A stretch of 64,000 bases of DNA from Aliihoeflea sp023389195. Lineage in GTDB: Bacteria > Pseudomonadota > Alphaproteobacteria > Rhizobiales > Rhizobiaceae. Each line of letters opens with the position of its first letter. Positions within the stretch are counted from its first letter, which is position 1. This document shows positions 41,930 through 50,348 of this stretch, in pieces. The notes below the pieces were generated by a model. The model ran no database searches and was not told where the DNA came from. It saw only the letters and a list, made by a program, of their open reading frames with translations. Location: positions 1-64,000 of the forward strand of contig JAEWET010000020.1 in the NCBI GenBank assembly GCA_023389195.1, written 5' to 3'. Both the position numbers and the translations under genes were made by a program.

Positions 41930-42117
41930 CAGTTTCGGGAGTTTCGGCCGATGCATCCCGCCGAATCTGATTGCAGCGAAACCGATCTGGCTCGCGCGTA
42001 ATCCTGAAGGGGCAGTTTCGGCAGCGGGCCCAATCTGGTCACGACTGGGCAGGGCTTAGTTGCGCGCAGGTGTGACAGGGCAGTTTCGGAATTGCGCCCC
42101 ATCTGGTTCAAACTGAT
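41930..42117. repeat. Degenerate repeats with CAGTTTCGG core
   Basis: CAGTTTCGG occurs at 41930, 42013 and 42081, each followed at a variable distance by a segment like CCAATCTGGT, CCCATCTGGTT or CGAATCTGATT, and by GCGCGTAATCCTG or GCGCGTAGTTCTG after two of the copies. Units are about 68-83 bp. They sit in a noncoding region next to the replication gene and could be iteron-like or regulatory sites. They are too divergent and too few for a CRISPR array. Confidence 0.5.
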
Positions 42118-42155
42118 CGGCGCGTAGTTCTGCGGGCGACGGTCTGTCCGGGCGA

Positions 42156-44498
42156 TCATGGCTGTTCGCCCTCCGGATAGACCCAGACGAGCGGGTTCTC
42201 GACCTCGAGCAGCGCGCCGGTCTGCGGTGATTTGTAATGGGTCGGCAGCACAGCAATGGTGCCGCTCGACACCTCGCCGGTGATGAGATCGACGTCCTCC
42301 CCATCGACAGGGAAGATCATCCCCTCGACGCACAGGAAACCGAAGCGGGACCGCGAGGGCTTCAGCCCATAAGGTGCGCCGTCGCGTACGAACTTGATGA
42401 AGCCCTTGGTTGCCTGAACGCTGATCCGCTCGCGGATCCCGTCCTTGCCTCCGAGCCCAGCCTCGTTCTCGAATGCTTCGGCAAACTGGTTGATGGTGTA
42501 GAGCCGACCCTTCGCCGCTTCCTCGAGCAGGATGTCGATGATGACGTCCTGCTTGCGCACGCGCTCGGCGTCGTATCTGGCGCCAACCTCGGCGCGGACC
42601 AGCCGCTCGTTCATCGGGTTGAGCTCGACCCATCGGCCGTTGACCTTGTCGACGAGTTTTGCTGGCAGCGCCGGGCCATTGCGCAGTTCAATCTCCAACC
42701 GGCGCTGGGACGAATCCTCGTCCGGCCGGTGCAGGATGAGGCCGGTGGTGTAGAAGCCGCGTAGCGCGCTGGCGCCGGAGAGCGCCAGGAACGGGTCGTC
42801 CTTCACCTGGCTCTTCGACAGCTTCTTCGTGTGGTGGACGAGGATGACGCCGCAGTCGGGATCGATGTGGTCGCGCAGGGTCTCGACCCGGTCCTTGAGG
42901 AAGAACATCATGGCGGCATTGTCGTTCTCGCCGCCGCCATCCGGGCCGCCGTCGAAGAGGTTGCGGATCGGATCAATGCAGATGATGTCGGCGGGCTCGG
43001 CCGGAAAAGCACGTCGGATCGCTGCGGCGACACGCACGCTGCCCTCGGCATCGAGCAGCATCTGCAGTTTCGGCGTGGCGACGAGATTGTCGCGCGCGGC
43101 GCCAAGTAGATCGCGCGGCAGACCGATCTGCTGCATGCGCTCGCGCAGGTAGTGATACTGGATCTCCGCCTGCAGGTAGAAGATCCGCAGCGGCCGTGAC
43201 GGAGTGAACCCAAGAAAGGGCACGCTCGCCGCCATGTGCACGAGCCAGGTGATCAGCAGATCGCTCTTGCCGACTTTTGGTGCGCCGCCCAGCACGAGGA
43301 GACCGCCCGGCGTCAGCACACGGGGCGCAATGATGTCGCCCGGCATCGGGCTGGTGTCGTCGAGCAGTGCGCCGAGCGTGAAGGTGGGAAGCTCGTTCGG
43401 CGCAGGCGCTGCACTGCCGAGGCGGATCAGCGGCGGCCCGTGTTTGTCGACATGGATGGACCAGAGCCGCTCGGACTCGCGCTTCAGGCGCTCCACCGGC
43501 CAGGCCGGGCGCAGCATGGCGGCGTTGTATTCGCAGATCGCCTGCCAGCCTTCGTCCTTCGACAGCCGGCCGTCATGCACCATGCGAATGTAGTGGCCGA
43601 TGGCCGCCGAAGCGCCCTCGAAGCGCGACCAGTCATCCTGCGCGCCCTCGCGCACCGGTGTCACCAGCACATCGGCGACGGCCGGCTTGTCGGACGCTGA
43701 GAAGTCGGGCGTGAGCGAAATGCCGGGCGCAGGCGGCATGTCGGTGACGGCCTCGATGAAGTCGTCGAGATCGCGCTCGAAGCCAGCATTCAACTCGACG
43801 ATCCGGACCTGCGTCTTGAGACTGTTCTTGTAATAGATCGAGCCTGCCACCCGGATCGGCTGATGCGCCGAGCGGAAATGCGTATCGCCGCCGATCTTCG
43901 CGGCAATGTCACCGCGCAGACGGCAGATGCGGGCGATGTCGTCACCCTCGGCGGGTTCGTTCAGCTTCCACCAGACATGGGCCTTGCGCTGGCCCTCGGG
44001 CGTCGCCCCGCCGCTTTCCACCACCATGGTCGGCGGGCCGAGATGGCGCTCGAGATGGGCGCGCTTGGCGGCGATGTTGCCGGTGTCGATATCGACCACC
44101 ACAGTCTGCATCTGCAGGATGTCGGTGGCTTTGGCCTGACCCTTGGCAGCAACGGTGCCGGGGATCACATAGACGGCCGCACCCTCGCGATCGGCCCATG
44201 CGGCAAAGGTCGCCATCTTGTCGGCAACCGAGCGGTCGGCATCGATCCAGATGTTATGCGGGCGGCCATCAAACCCCTGACCCTTGTCGATGAAGCTGCG
44301 GACCGGGATCAGACCTTCGCAATAGCCGAACACCACCTCCATGAACTGCGCGATCTGGTCAGGATCCGGCTCGTCGCCGAACACATCGACTTGCACCGGC
44401 GCGTCATTGAAGTCGCGCCAGGGATTGAAATGAACGATCTCGCCGGCCGCGGGCTGCTCGGCAGAACTGGTCATGTCGTCGTCACACTCGCCGCTCAT
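42156..44498 (-). CDS. Phage primase-helicase (RepB-like primase plus RepA-like ATPase)
   Basis: 780 residues. The N-terminal part (about 20-270) looks like an archaeo-eukaryotic/RepB-type primase with acidic motif TVVVDIDTGN and a His-containing strand RKAHVWWKL. The middle (about 375-580) is a RecA-type ATPase of the RepA-helicase kind: Walker A LGGAPKVGKSDLL and Walker B IICIDPIRNLFDGG. A winged-helix-like C-terminal region follows. It would prime and unwind at the phage origin. Start at 44498 overlaps the Cas4-like stop (ATGA) and is preferred to the upstream Met in the same frame. Confidence 0.85.
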   Translation of the reverse strand: MSGECDDDMTSSAEQPAAGEIVHFNPWRDFNDAPVQVDVFGDEPDPDQIAQFMEVVFGYCEGLIPVRSFIDKGQGFDGRPHNIWIDADRSVADKMATFAAWADREGAAVYVIPGTVAAKGQAKATDILQMQTVVVDIDTGNIAAKRAHLERHLGPPTMVVESGGATPEGQRKAHVWWKLNEPAEGDDIARICRLRGDIAAKIGGDTHFRSAHQPIRVAGSIYYKNSLKTQVRIVELNAGFERDLDDFIEAVTDMPPAPGISLTPDFSASDKPAVADVLVTPVREGAQDDWSRFEGASAAIGHYIRMVHDGRLSKDEGWQAICEYNAAMLRPAWPVERLKRESERLWSIHVDKHGPPLIRLGSAAPAPNELPTFTLGALLDDTSPMPGDIIAPRVLTPGGLLVLGGAPKVGKSDLLITWLVHMAASVPFLGFTPSRPLRIFYLQAEIQYHYLRERMQQIGLPRDLLGAARDNLVATPKLQMLLDAEGSVRVAAAIRRAFPAEPADIICIDPIRNLFDGGPDGGGENDNAAMMFFLKDRVETLRDHIDPDCGVILVHHTKKLSKSQVKDDPFLALSGASALRGFYTTGLILHRPDEDSSQRRLEIELRNGPALPAKLVDKVNGRWVELNPMNERLVRAEVGARYDAERVRKQDVIIDILLEEAAKGRLYTINQFAEAFENEAGLGGKDGIRERISVQATKGFIKFVRDGAPYGLKPSRSRFGFLCVEGMIFPVDGEDVDLITGEVSSGTIAVLPTHYKSPQTGALLEVENPLVWVYPEGEQP

Positions 44499-45262
44499 GC
44501 GGGCTGCTCCCAGCAGCGGCTGGCCCACGGGCAGAAGCGGCATTCGTAGAAATCGCGATTGCTGGCGATGCGCGGCAGCAATTCGCCGGCATCGGTCGCC
44601 TCCAGGATGCGCACGCCACGGTCGGACATGCGCTGCGCGAGATCGGCATCGAACGGCACCAGCTCATGGTGGAGTTCGGCTGTGTCCTTGTTGATGGCGG
44701 TGAACAGCGCCGACGCGGCAGAAATGCCGGGCACCGAGGCTTCCATGTAAGCCTGGTAGAGCGCGATCTGGGCGGCATAGACCGGCTTCGACTTCGTCAC
44801 GCCGTCCTTGACACAGGCGCGCCAGTTCTTCGCGTTCATGGTCTTGCATTCCCACAGCGCGGGAACGGCGAGGCCAAAGCCTTGAGGCCCGGCGGTGATA
44901 ATGCCGTCGACATGGCCACGGATGCGGCCGCCAGCGGCGGAAAAACCGAACTGGCCGCCATCGGGTCGATTGCCCTTGCGCGTATAGAGATCGAAACCGG
45001 CGGCACGCAGCCAGCTGATGGCGAGGCCTTCGAGCGCATGGCCGATGGCGAAGATGCGTAGCGTCTGTCCGGAAAATCCGACGCCCTCGTCTTTGGGCGT
45101 CGCGGTGAACTCGAACTGCAGGGCGCGCTCGCAGGCAACACCGAGGCGGGAACCGCCAAGGTAATCGCGCGGCGGCGTGGCTGCGTGCTCCGCCTCGAGG
45201 GCGCTATCGATCAGGTTGGTAATCCGCTCGCCCGGCTTCGGTTTGTGATTGAAGTCCAGCAT
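44495..45262 (-). CDS. Cas4/RecB-like PD-(D/E)XK exonuclease with Fe-S cysteines
   Basis: 255 residues. Nuclease motifs: Asp in GHVDGIITAG (about 117), ExK in LWECKTMNAKNW (about 138-140) and QxxxY in AAQIALYQAYM. A lone Cys near residue 49 (GVACERALQ) plus three near the C-terminus (CRFCPWASRCW) form the four-cysteine iron-sulfur site seen in Cas4 and AddB-type nucleases. There is no cas1/cas2 nearby, so this is a phage recombination or replication exonuclease rather than a CRISPR gene. It probably works with the Sak4-like ATPase upstream. Confidence 0.87.
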   Translation of the reverse strand: MLDFNHKPKPGERITNLIDSALEAEHAATPPRDYLGGSRLGVACERALQFEFTATPKDEGVGFSGQTLRIFAIGHALEGLAISWLRAAGFDLYTRKGNRPDGGQFGFSAAGGRIRGHVDGIITAGPQGFGLAVPALWECKTMNAKNWRACVKDGVTKSKPVYAAQIALYQAYMEASVPGISAASALFTAINKDTAELHHELVPFDADLAQRMSDRGVRILEATDAGELLPRIASNRDFYECRFCPWASRCWEQPA

Positions 45263-45480
45263 CAGAAGGGCACCTCGGGATCAGCGGTGCGATTGGCGGC
45301 GACGTATTCACGAAGTGCGCCCTGGTAACCCGTCACGGTCACCTCGATCAGGGTGAGCACCTGCGGCTCCGAGAGATCGGCGAGTCGGGTCTGCCAGCCG
45401 ATCTCCTCCATGATCTCGGCGACGGGCTTCGTGGTGCTGCGGATCGCAGCCTGTTCGGCGAGCGTCGGGTCGATCATCAT
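45262..45480 (-). CDS. Small phage protein between helicase and exonuclease
   Basis: 72 residues starting MMIDPTLAEQAAIRSTTKPV, then the helices EIMEEIGWQTRLADLSEPQV and TLIEVTVTGYQGALREYVAA, with a terminal VPF. Helical and acidic; no family recognised with confidence. Its start overlaps the helicase stop and its stop meets the exonuclease start, so it is translated as part of the replication operon. Confidence 0.72.
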   Translation of the reverse strand: MMIDPTLAEQAAIRSTTKPVAEIMEEIGWQTRLADLSEPQVLTLIEVTVTGYQGALREYVAANRTADPEVPF

Positions 45481-47156
45481 GCCGCCCTCGCCAGGTCCTG
45501 CCGGTCGGCACCGAAGACGAGGCTGCGGATGGCGGCGCGGTTGAACTGGAAGGAGAGCAGCGCCGAGGCCTGATAGCGGGTCAGCCCAAAATCGTGTCGG
45601 TAGTCGGCCGGCAGCCAGGCGAGTTGCCTGTCTGTCGGCGGTTGCGACAACCAGCGCTGGGTCTTGTGGGCGCTCTCGTCGGTTTCGTGCTCGTTCAGCC
45701 AATCGTCGGCAGCGGCGAGGCCGACCATGCGCTCGCCGATGGCCAGCAGACGCGGCGCGACCCCTTTTGCGGCGCCAACGCCGTACCAGCGGCCGTTGAG
45801 GAAGAAGACGCCGGCCCATGCGGAGAACCCGTTGGCCATCAGTGCGGCATCGTCACCGAACAGGTCACACCAGCGGAAGCTGGAGCATTTCAGGAGGTCG
45901 ATCTCCGACATCACGAAATCGCTGAGCGGAATGTCGCCGCCGCCGTCGATGCTCTCGAAGACGAAGCCGCAAAGCGGGCATTCATGGCAACCGAGCGGAA
46001 TATCAGCCTCGCATTGCGGGCAGGTCCTGGTCGGTGCATCGCCGGACGCCTCGTGTCCGGCAAGGTCGACCTCCTGCTCGAGCGAGCCGTGCATCAGGCT
46101 GGAGGTGCCGAAGTCCAGCACCACGCAGTCGGTCTTGACGATACCGGGGTGCTCGTTGGGATTAACGGTGCGCAAGCCCCGCCCGACCATCTGGATCATG
46201 GTCGACTTGTAAGAGGATGGGCGCAGCAGCACGACGCAGGAGGTTGGCGGATGATCCCAGCCTTCGGTCAGCACGGCGACATTGACGATGACCTGAACGT
46301 CACCGACGGCATAGGCGGCAAGCACAGCCTTGCGCTCGGCGTCGCCCATCTCGCCATGAACGAGAGCCGCGGCAATGCCGGCGGCGTTGAACGCGTCGGT
46401 CACGCCGCGTGCGTGGTCGACGGTCGAGCAGAACACCACGGTCTGCCGATCGGCGGCCTTCTCCCGCCAGTTCCGGATGACGGCATCGGTGACCGGCGTG
46501 CGGTTCATGATGCGCTCGACTTCGCCCATGTCGAAATCGCTGGCAGTCTTCCTGACCCTGGCCAGCTCATCCCGGACGCCGACATCGATGACGAAGGTGC
46601 GCGGCGCCACCAGATGGCCGGAGCGGATCAACTCACCGATGCGGATCTGGTCTGAAACATTGGAGAAGACCTCGCGCAGCCCTTTGCGGTCCCCGCGATT
46701 GGGCGTGGCGGTGACGCCGAAGATGCGGCAGGAGGGGTTGGTCTTCAGCGCCTGGTCGATGATGCGGCGATAGCTGTCGGCCGTCGCATGATGCGCCTCG
46801 TCGATGACCAGCAGATCGAGCGCCGGCATGGCGTTGAGGTTGGTGCTGCGCGACAGCGTCGGGACCATGGCGAAGGTGACCCGGCCACCCCAGGACTTGC
46901 CGCTGGCGTCGACCACCGAGGTGGTGATCGCAGGATTGACCCGGGCGAACTTCTCGCGGTTCTGCGCGGTCAGCTCGTCGCGATGAGCGAGGACGGCGGC
47001 CCTGGCGTCTGTGTCGCCGATCATGCGGCCGGCGACGGCGGACAGCATCACGGTTTTGCCGGCACCTGTCGGGGCCACGCCGAGCGTGTTGGCGTGAGCG
47101 CCGAGCGCAGCGACACTGCGCTCGACAAAGAGTTTCTGGCGAGGGCGAAGCAGCAT
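45477..47156 (-). CDS. SF2 DEAD/DEAH-box helicase
   Basis: 559 residues. Walker A APTGAGKTVML (about 27-37), DEAH in LVIDEAHHATADS, motif III GVTATPNR, and in the second RecA domain motif VI-like MIQMVGRGLRT. Then comes a zinc ribbon with two CxxC pairs (TCPQCEAD and CPLCGF) and a C-terminal domain of unknown role. Such helicases remodel phage replication or recombination intermediates. It lies 15 bp downstream of the ssDNA-binding-like gene. Confidence 0.9.
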   Translation of the reverse strand: MLLRPRQKLFVERSVAALGAHANTLGVAPTGAGKTVMLSAVAGRMIGDTDARAAVLAHRDELTAQNREKFARVNPAITTSVVDASGKSWGGRVTFAMVPTLSRSTNLNAMPALDLLVIDEAHHATADSYRRIIDQALKTNPSCRIFGVTATPNRGDRKGLREVFSNVSDQIRIGELIRSGHLVAPRTFVIDVGVRDELARVRKTASDFDMGEVERIMNRTPVTDAVIRNWREKAADRQTVVFCSTVDHARGVTDAFNAAGIAAALVHGEMGDAERKAVLAAYAVGDVQVIVNVAVLTEGWDHPPTSCVVLLRPSSYKSTMIQMVGRGLRTVNPNEHPGIVKTDCVVLDFGTSSLMHGSLEQEVDLAGHEASGDAPTRTCPQCEADIPLGCHECPLCGFVFESIDGGGDIPLSDFVMSEIDLLKCSSFRWCDLFGDDAALMANGFSAWAGVFFLNGRWYGVGAAKGVAPRLLAIGERMVGLAAADDWLNEHETDESAHKTQRWLSQPPTDRQLAWLPADYRHDFGLTRYQASALLSFQFNRAAIRSLVFGADRQDLARAA

Positions 47157-47171
47157 GGCTGGCTCCTCGCT

Positions 47172-47768
47172 CTACTGAGCCCAGGACGGGCGCGACGACG
47201 GTGTTGCGCCATGCTGCCTGGCCGCGGCATAGGCGTTGGTCTGCGCGGCGTTGGTCTGCAGCGTCGCCGTGACCATCCCCATGATGGCGGCGTAGTCCTT
47301 GTGGCTGGCGGTGACGGCGGAACGGACCTCGTTCTTGTCGTCGCCGTTGGTGTCGGTGCTGATGTCGATACGGGCGACGAACTCCAGCCCGTCGAGATCG
47401 GCAAATCCGGAGATGCGGCGCGCAGCCTGGGCCGCTTCGCTCTGATCCTTGTCGGAAAGGCCGCGGGCCGAATTGAGCATGCCGCGGATCAGGCCGCGCC
47501 CCATATTGGCCCATTCCGGACCCTTGGGGCTGTAGAGCCCGATCAGGGTGAAGATCTTGCGGCGTGCATATGGGCCCTCAAGCACCGTGAACTCACCGTT
47601 GAGATAGACCGCGCCGGTCGATCCGCGCGTGGCATAGCCACCGGTCCAGCCCTGCGAGCCATCATCAAAGCCGCCGGGGCGGATGGTCAGCCGCACTTTG
47701 GCCAGCGTGCCCTTGGGGATGAGGTTGGTGTTGGTCTGCGCGTCGTTGAAATCGTTCCATGCCGACAT
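47172..47768 (-). CDS. Putative ssDNA-binding-type phage protein
   Basis: 198 residues: MSAWNDFNDAQTNTNLIPKG, then LAKVRLTIRPGGFDDGSQGW, a beta-rich core (YLNGEFTVLEGPYARRKIFT) and a Gln/Ala-rich tail. The beta-rich core with a flexible tail and the position next to a Sak4-like ATPase suggest a single-strand DNA-binding partner, since Sak4 proteins need one for annealing. I do not recognise the family with certainty, so the function is inferred from context. Confidence 0.65.
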   Translation of the reverse strand: MSAWNDFNDAQTNTNLIPKGTLAKVRLTIRPGGFDDGSQGWTGGYATRGSTGAVYLNGEFTVLEGPYARRKIFTLIGLYSPKGPEWANMGRGLIRGMLNSARGLSDKDQSEAAQAARRISGFADLDGLEFVARIDISTDTNGDDKNEVRSAVTASHKDYAAIMGMVTATLQTNAAQTNAYAAARQHGATPSSRPSWAQ

Positions 47769-47771
47769 GGG

Positions 47772-48647
47772 TCAGGCTCCTTGTTCCTGGACTGGGGTGG
47801 AGGATGTTTGGGGGGAGGCAGTCGATACGGCCGCGAAAGTCTGGCGCGCGGCGTTGCGGATCTTGTCCATCAGCCGCCCGAGATCGGGCTGCTCGACCAT
47901 GTCGAGCCGGCCGGAGCGGTCCTTTGCCGGAAAGCCGAAGGGATTGAGCGTCTGGCAGACGAAGGCGCGGTAGGGCTCGCCCTGGTCGTCCTTCAGCTCA
48001 ACCATGCTGATGACTTCATCGACGATGCCGGGCAGTTCGAGGCCGGTCTTCGAACCGTCGATCTGCGGGACGAACAGCTTGCGATTGAAGTCGTCGAGCT
48101 TCTCGTCGAGAATGCCGACGAACCAGATGTTCTTCGAACGCGTATGCTGCAGGTGGGTCAGCCAGGCGATCATCTCGCGGCCATGCAGGCCATAGGCGCC
48201 ACGAATGTCCGGCTTGCCGGTCTTGTCGGAGAATGCCTCCGGTTGACCCTTGGCCCACTGGAAGCAGAGCCGACCGGCCACAGTGATCGAGTCGACGAAG
48301 ACCGTCCGGTAGCGGTCGAGCTGAGCCGGATCGCCGAGACGTGCGATGACGGCGTCGAAATGCGCCAGGCTATAGGGCTGGTCGTCACGCAACGCCGGAT
48401 TGGCGCCACCGATGAACACCGCAAAATCGCGGCATTCATCCCAGGTCCGGGGACGGATCGTGTCGCCGGCCCAACCCTCGATGGCGAGATCGCCGGCTTC
48501 CAGATCCATGAACAGCGTGGTGGCGGGGTCGAGCGTCCACAACAGCGACGTCTTGCCGATGCCGGATTTGCCGAAGATGCAACCCTTGATGCTGCGGGGT
48601 GCCGCCAGACGCTGATCGGCTGAGATGATGGGGAGTGCGGCCGTCAT
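47772..48647 (-). CDS. Sak4-like RecA-type recombination ATPase
   Basis: 291 residues. Walker A FGKSGIGKTSLLW (about 25-37), Walker B RYRTVFVDSITVAG, and TLFMDLEAGDLAIEGW in between match the AAA_24/Sak4 group of Rad51-like phage annealing proteins. It would pair single strands during phage recombination with the exonuclease and ssDNA-binding candidates downstream. It overlaps the upstream gene by 4 bp. Confidence 0.82.
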   Translation of the reverse strand: MTAALPIISADQRLAAPRSIKGCIFGKSGIGKTSLLWTLDPATTLFMDLEAGDLAIEGWAGDTIRPRTWDECRDFAVFIGGANPALRDDQPYSLAHFDAVIARLGDPAQLDRYRTVFVDSITVAGRLCFQWAKGQPEAFSDKTGKPDIRGAYGLHGREMIAWLTHLQHTRSKNIWFVGILDEKLDDFNRKLFVPQIDGSKTGLELPGIVDEVISMVELKDDQGEPYRAFVCQTLNPFGFPAKDRSGRLDMVEQPDLGRLMDKIRNAARQTFAAVSTASPQTSSTPVQEQGA

Positions 48648-49132
48648 TGGGCACCCCCATTCAGTTCGAGCTTCACCTTGAGTGCGCCGGTCCTGACCGT
48701 GCGGGCGGGCTCGAAGGTCTGGCGGATCGACTCGGGCCAGGCGGCGTATTTGCGCTCGGCTACCTTGAAGCTGACGTCGACATATTCGGTGGGATCGTCA
48801 CCGGCGGCGCTGATACGCTCCACCAGTTGTGCAAGCTGTGCCTGGTCCCAATCGACGCGCTTGGGCAGGTCGGCGATCACGGTAACCGCCCCGTCATCGA
48901 AGCGGACGGTTCCGGTGTCCTTGCTCGCCTCCATGCGCGCCATCACGGCGCGATCGGTGTATTTGAGCGCGATGGCGCTTTCGAGCCAGTCGCTGATTGC
49001 CTTCGCGCTGCGGACGTTCGCGTCGGTCGCCTCCTGCAGGAGGGCGAGCTGTTCGGCCGGCAGAGCAACGATCTCTCCGATCTGCATCTTGCGCAGATCA
49101 TCGAGGGTGATGTGGTTGGGGATCGTCATCAC
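48644..49132 (-). CDS. Conserved phage early protein, function unknown
   Basis: 162 residues, MTIPNHITLDDLRKMQIGEI, a helical segment with LPAEQLALLQEATDANVRSA, and later DWDQAQLAQLVERISAAGDD. The N-terminal sequence and coiled helices resemble small accessory proteins often placed before recombination ATPases, but no function is known to me. Start at 49132 was chosen because the residues before it in the same open frame only mirror the regulator gene upstream. Confidence 0.72.
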   Translation of the reverse strand: MMTIPNHITLDDLRKMQIGEIVALPAEQLALLQEATDANVRSAKAISDWLESAIALKYTDRAVMARMEASKDTGTVRFDDGAVTVIADLPKRVDWDQAQLAQLVERISAAGDDPTEYVDVSFKVAERKYAAWPESIRQTFEPARTVRTGALKVKLELNGGAQ

Positions 49133-49139
49133 CGCATCC

Positions 49140-49349
49140 TCACGCCGTAGCCTGGTGGCGGTGGCCGGCGGTGCTCTGGCGGATCTGCTCGGCCTCGTAG
49201 GCTTCGACATCCTCGAGGCGATAGACGACGCGGCCGCCGAGCTTGACGAATTGCGGGCCTTCACCCGTCCAGCGCCAGCGTTCCAGCGTGCGATGCGAAA
49301 TGTTCCAGCGAGCAGCCAGCTCGATCTGAGAGAGGTGTCTGGTAGCCAT
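49140..49349 (-). CDS. Small helix-turn-helix regulator, AlpA/excisionase-like
   Basis: 69 residues with a MerR/excisionase-type winged helix: LSQIELAARWNISHRTLERW, then PQFVKLGGRVVYRLEDVEAY. Proteins like this act as excisionases or as activators of early genes. It has a strong ribosome-binding site (AAGGAGAACGAG). It is the first gene of the replication operon, 7 bp before the next. Confidence 0.82.
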   Translation of the reverse strand: MATRHLSQIELAARWNISHRTLERWRWTGEGPQFVKLGGRVVYRLEDVEAYEAEQIRQSTAGHRHQATA

Positions 49350-49553
49350 CTCGTTCTCCTTGGGTCCTTGAGAAAATCTGCGGAGAGGATGGCGGAGGAT
49401 CAGAATGGTGTCTTCGGGATGGAAAGTGGATCGTCAGGGGATCAGAATCACCGTTTCTTGCGCATGAAGGGGGATGGACAAGGGGATGACAGGGGGATGC
49501 GCCGGCGTGGGCATACGGAAAAGCCCGGCAGAACCGGGCTTGGGAGAAGGGGA
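49350..49553. other. Noncoding leader with three GGATCAGAA copies
   Basis: 204 bp between the regulator and the unknown early gene. GGATCAGAA occurs at 49397, 49439 and 49551 (TTCTGATCC on the transcribed strand). They may be binding sites for the excisionase-like protein or the repressor. The region also holds the terminator of the upstream gene and should contain the promoter of the replication operon. Confidence 0.45.
49517..49539 (-). terminator. Rho-independent terminator
   Basis: On the minus strand GCCCGG-TTCTG-CCGGGC is a perfect 6-bp hairpin followed by TTTTCC, 15 bp after the stop of the gene at 49554-50243. It ends that transcript before the replication operon. Confidence 0.85.
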
Positions 49554-50243
49554 TCAGAAGAACCGGATATTGAGCCGGTAACGGCCGCGCCGGTCGGACT
49601 GGATCAATCTGCGCCACTCCGGCTGTGTCTTGAACAGATCCGACAGGCGCGTGCAGGAAGAGCCGGCTTCGGCCAGGACCGCCTTGCCGTGCTGCCAGGG
49701 AACGCCACGCATGGCCGCCTCATGAAGGATGCGCACGACGCGCGCCTGGATCTGGCCGAGCATGAAGGTCCGCTCCCCGAGTACGATCTCGCTGAAATCA
49801 TGCCGTTGCTCGAAGACGATTTCGGATGTCCGCCGCGTACCGGCCAGTCCGTGCTTGGCTTCGGCGCGGTCGCGCTCATCGCGCCGGACGACCAGCTCCT
49901 CCTTCCGGATCAGGATTCCATCCTCGGGCCGTAGCACGACACAATAGCGATCCTTCGGGGCGTCGAAGCGATCGATCCGCAGCGCGCCCTCGTGAAACAG
50001 GCGGTAGGCGTCATGGGTGCGCAGATCCTGAAGCCCGTGAAAGTGGGCCTGGCTCTCGGGAATGCTGCACCACTGGCCCTCGTCGATCTCCTCGTAGCTG
50101 CCATGTTCGAGCTGGGCCCCATAGAGGCGGACAGAGACCTTCAGCAGGCCGTTCTCGGCGAGATAGGCCAGATCGCGCTGCGGCACCTCCCATCGCTCCT
50201 CCAGCTCGTCCAGTGCGAAATAATCCTTCTCGATCGACGCCAT
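49554..50243 (-). CDS. Unknown early protein divergent from the repressor
   Basis: 229 residues, MASIEKDYFALDELEERWEV, then PQRDLAYLAENGLLKVSVRL, which reads like a MerR-type winged-helix segment, and a C-terminal region LGQIQARVVRILHEAAMRGV. Its place opposite the cI-like gene is where a lytic regulator (Cro/CII-like) normally sits. So a DNA-binding role in the lysis-lysogeny switch is plausible, but I do not recognise the family. It has its own promoter region with a LexA-like box and a strong terminator. Confidence 0.72.
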   Translation of the reverse strand: MASIEKDYFALDELEERWEVPQRDLAYLAENGLLKVSVRLYGAQLEHGSYEEIDEGQWCSIPESQAHFHGLQDLRTHDAYRLFHEGALRIDRFDAPKDRYCVVLRPEDGILIRKEELVVRRDERDRAEAKHGLAGTRRTSEIVFEQRHDFSEIVLGERTFMLGQIQARVVRILHEAAMRGVPWQHGKAVLAEAGSSCTRLSDLFKTQPEWRRLIQSDRRGRYRLNIRFF

Positions 50244-50269
50244 TCCACGCACCCGTCCCGCAGATTTTC

Positions 50270-50284
50270 GTTCCTGTTATGTTC
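50270..50284. promoter_or_regulatory. LexA-like SOS box in the immunity region
   Basis: GTTCCTGTTATGTTC is an exact GTTC-N7-GTTC, the alphaproteobacterial LexA site. It lies in the 105-bp divergent promoter between the early gene (start 50243) and the repressor, 8 bp upstream of the repressor -35. Binding by host LexA, or by the LexA-like phage repressor itself, would tie the switch to DNA damage. Confidence 0.65.
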
Positions 50285-50291
50285 TATTTGC

Positions 50292-50320
50292 TTGACGCGG
50301 ATGAATCAATCCTCTCTAAT
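50292..50320 (+). promoter_or_regulatory. Repressor promoter
   Basis: TTGACG (50292-50297), 17-bp spacer, TCTAAT (50315-50320): a near-consensus sigma-70 promoter. The expected transcript start, about 50327, lies upstream of ATG 50334 and 50349, which rules out the in-frame ATG inside the promoter as repressor start. Confidence 0.75.
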
Positions 50321-50348
50321 CCACAAAATCCACATGCCGGACGAAACC

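Noticed and set aside
41930..42117. CRISPR array
   Set aside because: Only three divergent copies, unequal spacing, no cas genes; the Cas4-like protein is explained as a phage exonuclease.
41681..42633. Longer N-terminal extension of the RuvC-like gene, or a 91-residue protein in the same gap
   Set aside because: Both would have to be translated through the hairpin and repeat region and part of the primase gene; the RuvC fold starts near 41630.
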